Source: STD2-77 sp964503935
GTDB taxonomy: Bacteria > Patescibacteriota > Minisyncoccia > JAHIHE01 > JAGLIN01
Direction of reading: 5' to 3'
Length of the DNA: 35,801 nucleotides
Assembly: GCA_964503935.1 (NCBI GenBank)
Contig: CAZDCJ010000009.1
Location: forward strand, 1-35,801
Shown here: piece after piece, positions 14,516-20,645 of the stretch
How positions within the stretch are numbered: position 1 is the stretch's first letter
Layout of the letters: each line of letters opens with the position of its first letter
Made by a program: the position numbers and the translations under genes
The notes under the pieces: model-generated
Seen by the model: only the letters and a program-made list of their open reading frames with translations
What the model was told of the DNA's origin: nothing
Databases searched by the model: none

Positions 14516-15892
14516 ATGCGTATGTCTAAAACGATTTTTTCGGAGGTGAATCTAAGCGATCTCGTGTTAGATAAAGAAAATCCGAGATTCGCCGAACTAT
14601 ATAGAGGCAGTGACAAAGAAGAAGATTTAATTGAATATCTGTTGTATACGGAATCAGGTGATGATATTGCTAGAAATATATCGCAGATTAATGAATTCTA
14701 TCTAGATCGTCCACTCTGGGTTATAAAGCAAGGTGATAAATATTTAGTTAAGGATGGGAATAGAAGATGTGCAGCGGTTAAAGCATTGCGTTTCCCAGGA
14801 AAATACGGACTAACCTTATCCAAAATTGACTTTAAAAAGCTCCCCGTTTTAATCTATAAAGATACTAAAGAAATAGAAAAAAGGGTTATCCAAGAACATA
14901 CGTCCAATCTTTTTCGAGAATGGGGAAGAATAGCCAAAGCTCTTGAGGTTTATAAATTGCATAATTCCGGAAGTTCTATAGAGTCCATGAAGGAGATTGA
15001 TACAAGCCCCTCTGATTTAATAAAGTTAGCTAGCTTCTATTATGAAGCGGTCGGAGTCAAAGGAGATGATGTCCGAATTTTACTTAGAAAGGGTAGAAGT
15101 AAAAATGGCGGGAAAACTATTGTGTTTGAAAGGCTTTTCAGGTACAGGAAGGTTTGTGGTTATAATTTTAAAAATGGGCCAAGCTATAAAATAGAAGTTA
15201 CTAATAAGGATATATTTGAGAAATACATAGAGGCCTTAGTCAAATATTTAAAGAATAATCCAGATACGACTCATAAAATAGTAGATGATGAAGGTGAAAA
15301 TTTTCTAAAAAGATTGAGAGAATATGGTTTTAAGCCAAAAAAGAATGGTACGACGAAGAAAATAACTATAAAAAGCAAAAAAAGTAGCAGTGCGAGTGGA
15401 ATAAGTAAAGTAAAAAAAACACAGGTAGCTTGCTATCGGACTGACGTCCCCATTCCTCTGGAGAAGCTAGTCAAGGAATGTTATGATTTGGATCGTGTTA
15501 ATTTTTCCAATGCCAAAGTTGCATTAACGCGTATCGTATTTGAGTGTACGCTTAAATTTGTAGTTGAAAATACAGAGTATACAAAGGGCAATAAAATTTC
15601 AGAATCGAAATATTTCCACTTTGCTTTTTATTTTAAGAACGGCACGAAAAGGCCATTTACTGACTTTACTTTGCTCAAGAAAAATTTTACTGATCTAATT
15701 GTTAATACTGGCAAAAAACAGGCATTTGGAGCATTTGATTTGGATCGTCCTAGTCAAATAATCCATAACTATAATATCGGCGCGATACCGGCAGACGCAG
15801 AAGCTATCTGTAACAATTTAACTGTATTATTAGAATTTTTATTACAAGAAGACAAAGATTTAGTTAAAGCTTTAGATGTATCAAAATTATAA
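14516..15892 (+). CDS. ParB/sulfiredoxin-like domain protein with helical C-terminal domain
   Basis: 458 residues. The N-terminal part (about 8-115) has the ParB/Srx fold pattern: an ILDKENPRF-like opening (LVLDKENPRFAEL), then LWVIKQGDKYLVKDGNRRCAAVKAL (71-91), with D80-G-N-R-R84 matching the GxRRxxA core of this family. A mixed helical middle (about 116-280) and a Lys/Ser linker (280-300) follow. The C-terminal 150 residues look all-helical, with ALTRIVFECTLKFVV (336-350) and an R411-PSQII-H417 motif before AEAICNNLTVLLEFLLQED. That layout recalls HEPN-type domains, but this is an inference. The methyltransferase starts 3 nt after the stop. There is no partner ParA, so chromosome partitioning is unlikely; DNA modification, defence or regulation is likelier. 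AAGGGGG at 14494-14500 is rather far (15 nt) to serve as a normal ribosome-binding site. Confidence 0.75.
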   Translation: MRMSKTIFSEVNLSDLVLDKENPRFAELYRGSDKEEDLIEYLLYTESGDDIARNISQINEFYLDRPLWVIKQGDKYLVKDGNRRCAAVKALRFPGKYGLTLSKIDFKKLPVLIYKDTKEIEKRVIQEHTSNLFREWGRIAKALEVYKLHNSGSSIESMKEIDTSPSDLIKLASFYYEAVGVKGDDVRILLRKGRSKNGGKTIVFERLFRYRKVCGYNFKNGPSYKIEVTNKDIFEKYIEALVKYLKNNPDTTHKIVDDEGENFLKRLREYGFKPKKNGTTKKITIKSKKSSSASGISKVKKTQVACYRTDVPIPLEKLVKECYDLDRVNFSNAKVALTRIVFECTLKFVVENTEYTKGNKISESKYFHFAFYFKNGTKRPFTDFTLLKKNFTDLIVNTGKKQAFGAFDLDRPSQIIHNYNIGAIPADAEAICNNLTVLLEFLLQEDKDLVKALDVSKL

Positions 15893-15895
15893 AAT

Positions 15896-16759
15896 ATGAT
15901 TTTTCATTCACCATTGCGGTATCCTGGCGGAAAGAACAAACTGGCAAAGTTTGTTGCTTCGATTTGTGAAAAAAATGATATTAACGGACATTATGTAGAG
16001 CCATACGCGGGTGGGGCTTCTGTAGCTTTATATCTGTTAATGGAGGGGTATGTGAAAGAAATAACCATTAATGATCTTGATCGTGCTATTTATTCTTTTT
16101 GGCATTGTGTTCTAAATGAAAATGATAGGTTTTGTAAAAAAATTAGAAATACGGATGTTACCGTGGAACAGTGGAGGGAGTGCAAGCAGATTTATAAAAA
16201 TAAAGGAAAAGTCTCTTTGTTTGATTTAGGTTTTGCGATATTTTTTCTAAACCGTACTAATCGATCGGGCATTATTGATGGCGGTATAATTGGTGGCATA
16301 AAACAAGACGGTGATTATAAGATGGATTGTCGATTTAATAAGGATGTTTTGATTAAGAAAATAAAATCTATCGGGAAATATAGTGATAGAGTTCACCTTT
16401 ACAATCTTGATGCATTGGAACTGGTAGAAATTATTAGAAAAAAGAAAGAAATAGACAAAGATAATACGATCTTTTATTTTGATCCGCCTTATTATCTAAA
16501 AGGCCCATCTTTATATATGAGCCATTATAAATGCGAAGACCACGAGGCGGTTAGCAAAAAAATCAAAGGAATTAAGAACATCAAATGGATTGTTTCTTAT
16601 GATAACGTTTCTGAAATAAGGAAGATGTATTCAAGCGTTAAAAAGAAAGAATATTCCTTTTTCCATACTGCTTATGAAATAAGGGAAGGGAAGGAAATCC
16701 TATTTTTTAGTAAAAATCTAATTGTTCCTCGGACGGGAAATCCCGTGAATTCTAAATAA
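15896..16759 (+). CDS. D12-class adenine-specific DNA methyltransferase (Dam-like)
   Basis: 287 residues, normal size for the Dam/DpnM (MethyltransfD12) family, which puts a methyl group on N6 of adenine in DNA. Seen: LRYPGGK (7-13), AdoMet-binding motif VEPYAGGASVA (34-44), NDLD (59-62), FFLNRTNRSGI (116-125) and the catalytic DPPYY (196-200). The target may be GATC, as for many relatives, but specificity cannot be read directly. There is no restriction endonuclease gene beside it; instead a ParB/Srx-like gene ends 3 nt upstream, so the two form a coupled pair. Low GC compared with the flanks suggests horizontal transfer. A very strong terminator follows. Confidence 0.92.
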   Translation: MIFHSPLRYPGGKNKLAKFVASICEKNDINGHYVEPYAGGASVALYLLMEGYVKEITINDLDRAIYSFWHCVLNENDRFCKKIRNTDVTVEQWRECKQIYKNKGKVSLFDLGFAIFFLNRTNRSGIIDGGIIGGIKQDGDYKMDCRFNKDVLIKKIKSIGKYSDRVHLYNLDALELVEIIRKKKEIDKDNTIFYFDPPYYLKGPSLYMSHYKCEDHEAVSKKIKGIKNIKWIVSYDNVSEIRKMYSSVKKKEYSFFHTAYEIREGKEILFFSKNLIVPRTGNPVNSK

Positions 16760-16768
16760 ATAGTTTGA

Positions 16769-16812
16769 AAAAATAGAAATACTAAAATTTTCATTTTAGT
16801 ATTTCTATTTTT
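16769..16812 (+). terminator. Strong AT-rich terminator closing the methyltransferase island
   Basis: A perfect 19-bp stem (16769-16787 with 16794-16812) with a 6-nt loop TTTTCA. The 3' arm ends in TATTTTT, giving the U-run. A-rich and T-rich ends would allow termination in both directions, but the only gene ending here is on the + strand. Confidence 0.8.
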
Positions 16813-16939
16813 AGCATGGCTTTTGTGGTTTGTTTATCGTCTTTCCGGATTGACTGATTAGCTTCCCGCGCCTATACTTATAAAATGCTTCAATAAAAAA
16901 TAGAAGTATCGGATAAACAAAAAACAAGAGGTATTCTGA

Positions 16940-17860
16940 ATAACGGAAAATGAAAAAAACATAGATGTGCCGTATGCTGAGTGGACGATCTTCAAGGGTA
17001 AGCTTTATACCTGGGTATGCGCGGCAATCCTTCTTTCGGCATGGATCGTTATGGGAATTGTCATATACGAGGAAAGGGAAATCGATTTCGGTTTTGGGCT
17101 CTTGATATTCCTCATGATCTCGCTCTTGACTGTCTTATATCAACTCAGGAATTACCTGATAGACGTGCGGCGCATGACGCTTTGGAACTGCCAAGGGGCC
17201 ATCAAGGATCGGAAAGAGGCGGAAAGATCGGGGTAGGAAGCCCTGTGCATATGGGATATCGTAGAAGATATTTCCGGACGAGCCGGAATCCTAGTGCGCC
17301 CTTTGTGCAAGCTGGAGAAAGAGAGATTAATACACGCTTACGCCCTTCATAATGGTTTCCTCCCGGAGGGAATGATCGGAGTCCATGAAAAAACTGTCCA
17401 GGCATTGGACAAGAAAGGACTGTAAGCGGTGATTGCGCATGAAATCGCGCATCTTAGGGAAGACAGGAAGGCCATGTCGCTGATTGCGGCGCTTAGCATG
17501 GTCTTCCTGATTTTCGGAGTGTATATCACATGCAGCATCCTGGCGGGGATACTCCTTCTCTTTCTCGGATTGTCGGCAAGCGGGATGCTCCTTTCATCCG
17601 TCTATCCGTGGGTCTGGGCGATGGCCTATCTGGGAAGCAGGATGCTGATTTTCGCCATGCGTCAGCGGAAATTTTGTGCGGACGCCCATAGCGTCGTGTG
17701 GACGGGCGAAGCCGATGCTCTCCGGGATGCGCTTATAAAGACAGATCCTCCTTTCATGCGGGGAAAATGCCGGAAATTCTTCTGGCACACTTTTTTCCAG
17801 GACGATCATCCGGAAATCGACGATAGATTGGTGTTGCTTGAAAGATTGAAGATAAGATAA
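16940..17860 (+). pseudogene. M48 (HtpX-like) zinc metallopeptidase broken by in-frame stops
   Basis: One continuous + frame from 16940 to the stop at 17858-17860 encodes a membrane peptidase: helices near the N-terminus (LYTWVCAAILLSAWIVMGIVIY, LLIFLMISLLTVLYQL), then HAYALHNGF...IGVHEKTVQALDKKGL, then AVIAHEIAHLREDRK with the HExxH zinc motif (17438-17452), two more helices and RQRKFCADAHS. The frame is cut by TAG 17234-17236 and TAA 17423-17425; the second replaces the residue just before AVIAHE. A well-spaced AAGAGG (16926-16931) points to codon ATA 16940, not ATG, so the start also seems lost; GTG 16967 has no ribosome-binding site. The third zinc ligand, Glu in the E-x-x-x-D pattern, is Cys (TGT 17675-17677). 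Neighbouring genes end normally in TAA/TAG, so recoding is unlikely. Confidence 0.75.
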
Positions 17861-17932
17861 AAAAGATAAAAGATAAGATGAATGATGTATATGCCGAATC
17901 CGTATGGAGGAGGCATTTTTTTATTCTATGGG

Positions 17933-18104
17933 GATGTGAATATCGAAATCAGGTTTATTTCCACTGCGAGCAGGATACAGGAATCTCTCTCAGGATAGAA
18001 CTATACGATGATAGGCAAGATAAGCGGTAGTAAAGGGATCCTTCGGCTCCGCTACCGCTCCTCTCAGGATGACAAATAGTAGGACGGGATATAGGGTTTA
18101 TCGG
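17933..18104 (+). repeat. Long intergenic repeat, copy A
   Basis: Shares ordered blocks with 32880-33091: GTGAATmTCGAAATCAG, then ACTATACGAT/ATTATACGAT, GGCAAGATAAGCGGTA, GGGATCC, CGCTACCGCTCC, then GGATGACAAA and GATATAkGGGTTT. It is non-coding in all frames I examined. Confidence 0.6.
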
Positions 18105-18374
18105 AATGATTAGGTTGATGAAGAATCAGGTTATTTTCGATATCCCCGCATTACAAACATGGATGGCGGAATATAATCTTATCGGACCATTTAGCTTCCA
18201 TCTTCTCATCCCATAGGGGTACCTTAGACAAGTTCATGCGCGATAGGAGAGGCGAAGGGATTCTTACTAGAATGACAAAAGGATGGATCTATCACAATAA
18301 TGAAGGCTAAGTGGATCGATAAAGACAGTTTCCCAATCCATGTATCCCTACGGGGCTTGCCCGAAGCCGGGGTC

Positions 18375-18440
18375 GGGGGATGACAAAATTATGGATTTAT
18401 CGCCCCAGAGGATCAATCCGGATAGTTCTGCAATCCGCGT
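18375..18440 (+). repeat. Long intergenic repeat, partial copy C
   Basis: GGGATGACAAAA, then TTATCG, then GGATCAATcCGGATAGTT correspond in order to 33046-33119. This is the right-hand part of the element only. Confidence 0.5.
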
Positions 18441-18449
18441 TTTAATCCT

Positions 18450-18478
18450 TTGACATCTTTTATGTAAAATGGGAATAT
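18450..18478 (+). promoter_or_regulatory. Candidate promoter for the DUF2207 gene
   Basis: A perfect -35 TTGACA (18450-18455) with a poor -10 (GAATAT, 17-nt spacer). The layout TTTGACA...TGGGAnTATT is echoed before the P-type ATPase gene (20569-20600), which supports a shared promoter type. TAAAAT at 18465-18470 is an alternative -10 but is too close to this -35. Confidence 0.4.
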
Positions 18479-18510
18479 TAAGGTATATTTTATGACCTTA
18501 AATCAACTAT

Positions 18511-20265
18511 ATGCGGATAAGGATTAAAAGGTTACGGACAGTCATTTCTTCTTTTGCCGTAGTCTTGATCCTCTGGGGCGGAACCGGCGTTGCGCTCGCC
18601 GCGGAAGAGAGGATTGACAGCTTTGACGCGGAAATACGGATACGAGCCGATGCCAGCGTGGATATCACGGAGAATATCCGGTATGATTTCGGCAATCAAG
18701 AAAAGCACGGCATCTATCGCTATATCCCCGTGCGGTATGTGGCACGAGGCGGGAACTTCAGCGTGCGCATGCGCGATATCAAGGTAGCGGATGAGAATGG
18801 AGTCGCGTACGAATTCGCGGTAGCGGACAGCGGGAACAACAAGGAGATAAAGATCGGCAGCGCGGATGTCCTCGTCTCGGGCGTGAAGACATATATCATC
18901 AGCTACCGGATGGAGCGGGTCATCAATTATTTCGATACATATGACGAACTCTACTGGAACGTGACCGGAAACGGATTCGTAGTGCCGATCGGCAAGGCGA
19001 GCGCAAGGGTCTATTATCCGGAAGACCTCAAGAAGGAGGAAGCGGTCATTGTGTGTTATGCCGGCGGAATCGGCAGCCAGACAGCATGCGCATTGGCGGA
19101 GTATTTTCCGGGAGGAGCAGATGGTTTCGCGTCTGGTGCGGATTTCATCGCGCGAAATCTGTCCGCGGGCGAGGGGCTCACATTCGTCGCGGGGATGCCT
19201 AAGGGAACGGTCTACCAACCGACCCGGGCGGAAATCCTCCGGAACGCCCTTTCGGATAATCTGGTTCTTTTCATACCCCTCTTCATGCTGATTGCGGCCT
19301 TCTATGTCTGGAGTACGCAGGGCAGGGATCCCAAGGGGCGGGAAACTATCATCGCTGAATTCGATGTGCCGGATCAGGTCACACCGGCGGAGGCCGGGAC
19401 GATAGTGGATGAGAACTGCGGACAGAAACAGCTTACGGCGGAAATCATTGAACTGGCGGTGAAAGGATATCTTCGGATCAGGCGCGAGGAAAAGAAAGTG
19501 CTGATCATAAAGAGCGTGGACTATACTTTCGAGAAACTGAAAGAAGCGGGCGATGATCTAAGCAAGCATGAGAAAATCATACTGTCCGGGATATTCGGAG
19601 AAAAGGACAAGGTCGAGCTCTCCGATCTCAAGACGACATTCTATGAGAAGTACAATAATTTTACCAAGGAAGTCTACGGCTCCGTCTCCAAGAAGGGATA
19701 TTTCGTAGGCAATCCGTCGGAAGCCCGAGTGAAATATTTTGCGCTGTATTTCGGCGTCCTGGTAGTCGTCTTTGCTCTCGTCCTTGCGGTGACCGGTTCG
19801 GAGCCTGGTGCCTATGCCGCTCTCAGCTTTATCGTATCGCTGGGAATCGCGGGCGTCTTTTCCTATTATATGCCGCAAAAGACCAAAGAAGGAGTCCTTC
19901 TCCGGGAGAAGGTCCTTGGGCTCAAGGAATACTTGAGCGTTGCGGAAAAGGACCGTCTCAAATTCCACAACGCGCCAGAGAAGGATCCGGAGCAGTTTGA
20001 GAAGATGCTTCCGTACGCGATCGTCCTGGGGGTGGAAAAAGAATGGGCCAGACAGTTCGAAGGCATCTTGCGTACTAATCCTTCCTGGTATCAGGATTCG
20101 CGGGGATTTGATAACTTCACAGCGCTCTATTTCGTGAATAGCCTCGATAGTTTCAGTAGCGATTTCCGCGCTTCTGCCGCGACTGCGGCATCCGGCTCAA
20201 GCGGCATGGGCGGCGGCGGATTTTCCGGCGGCGGTTTCGGAGGCGGCGGCGGCGGAAGCTGGTAA
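18511..20265 (+). CDS. DUF2207 family membrane protein
   Basis: 584 residues. A signal peptide or N-terminal anchor (about 8-30, VISSFAVVLILWGGTGVALA) leads into the outside DUF2207 domain (about 32-240), with the hallmark DASVDITENIRYDFGNQEKHGIYRYIP. Then come a membrane helix (about 250-268), the linker GRDPKGRETIIAEFDVPDQVTPAEAGTIVD, a cytoplasmic winged-helix-like part, two further helices (about 407-450) and a Gly-rich end GGGGFSGGGFGGGGGG-SW, which is typical of the family. Function is not established for the family; an envelope role is likely. It stands alone between two repeat-bearing spacers and is probably its own transcription unit. Confidence 0.9.
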   Translation: MRIRIKRLRTVISSFAVVLILWGGTGVALAAEERIDSFDAEIRIRADASVDITENIRYDFGNQEKHGIYRYIPVRYVARGGNFSVRMRDIKVADENGVAYEFAVADSGNNKEIKIGSADVLVSGVKTYIISYRMERVINYFDTYDELYWNVTGNGFVVPIGKASARVYYPEDLKKEEAVIVCYAGGIGSQTACALAEYFPGGADGFASGADFIARNLSAGEGLTFVAGMPKGTVYQPTRAEILRNALSDNLVLFIPLFMLIAAFYVWSTQGRDPKGRETIIAEFDVPDQVTPAEAGTIVDENCGQKQLTAEIIELAVKGYLRIRREEKKVLIIKSVDYTFEKLKEAGDDLSKHEKIILSGIFGEKDKVELSDLKTTFYEKYNNFTKEVYGSVSKKGYFVGNPSEARVKYFALYFGVLVVVFALVLAVTGSEPGAYAALSFIVSLGIAGVFSYYMPQKTKEGVLLREKVLGLKEYLSVAEKDRLKFHNAPEKDPEQFEKMLPYAIVLGVEKEWARQFEGILRTNPSWYQDSRGFDNFTALYFVNSLDSFSSDFRASAATAASGSSGMGGGGFSGGGFGGGGGGSW

Positions 20266-20291
20266 AGATGATTGACAATTGATAATTCCAT

Positions 20292-20326
20292 GCGGGAGCA
20301 GGTTTGAACCTGCTCCCGCTGTATTT
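20292..20326 (+). terminator. Terminator-like hairpin after the DUF2207 gene
   Basis: A perfect 13-bp stem (20292-20304 with 20307-20319, 2-nt apex) carries the GGAGCAGGTT core also found at 161-182, and is followed by TGTATTTTT. It lies 26 nt after the stop codon and can serve as the terminator. Confidence 0.6.
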
Positions 20327-20328
20327 TT

Positions 20329-20353
20329 CATCCCCGTGAAGACGGGAATCTGG
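20329..20353. repeat. REP-like hairpin
   Basis: TCATCCCCGTGAAGACGGGAATC: stem CCCGT (20333-20337) with ACGGG (20342-20346), loop GAAG. It matches the design of the element at 1145-1173. Confidence 0.5.
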
Positions 20354-20569
20354 GAATAATACCATGCGATTATTATATTATGTTCATGCAATGACTTTCT
20401 AAGGAGCAGTAATGTCTTCTGTTAAGGTAACCCCGGGGAAATAAGATTTTGTATTCCTAGCGAATAGAGCATAGGATAAAGCAAGGATGAATTTTCTCAC
20501 GGGATTGCCGCGTCGGAGTACCTTCTCACAATGACAGGTATTATTTTGTCATTTCCTGATTTGCCCCCT

Positions 20570-20598
20570 TTGACACGAGAGGGATAACGTGGGATTAT
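20570..20598 (+). promoter_or_regulatory. Promoter of the P-type ATPase gene
   Basis: TTGACA (20570-20575), 17-nt spacer, GATTAT (20593-20598; 4 of 6). RNA would start near 20605, about 40 nt before the ATG, so the palindrome at 20625-20640 would lie in the leader. Confidence 0.5.
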
Positions 20599-20624
20599 TG
20601 AAGTGTATTATCTTGCTAAGTTAA

Positions 20625-20640
20625 TTCGTAATCTTACGAA
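20625..20640. promoter_or_regulatory. Palindrome between promoter and start of the P-type ATPase gene
   Basis: TTCGTAA-TC-TTACGAA, a perfect 7-bp inverted repeat ending 5 nt before ATG 20646. It occupies the place where a ribosome-binding site should be. It could be an operator for a metal-sensing repressor or a hairpin that limits translation. Confidence 0.45.
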
Positions 20641-20645
20641 ATAAG

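Larger units (their letters stand above)
17861..18510. other. Repeat-rich spacer, no gene seen
   Basis: No convincing coding frame in 650 bases. It is largely made of degenerate dispersed repeats: a copy at 17933-18104 resembling 32880-33091, and a partial copy at 18375-18440 resembling 33046-33119. The promoter-like TTGACA at 18450-18455 is near the right-hand end. Confidence 0.55.
20266..20645. other. Repeat-bearing spacer before the P-type ATPase gene
   Basis: No gene is seen in these 380 bases. Contents: a 13-bp stem hairpin (20292-20319), a REP-like hairpin CCCGT-GAAG-ACGGG (20333-20346), a block at 20467-20509 similar to 32713-32754, a promoter near 20570 and a 16-nt palindrome at 20625-20640. 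Confidence 0.5.

Noticed and set aside
16967..17236. N-terminal part of the M48 gene as a separate 89-residue membrane protein
   Set aside because: The same frame continues after the TAG into matching M48 sequence, so it is better seen as part of one broken gene.
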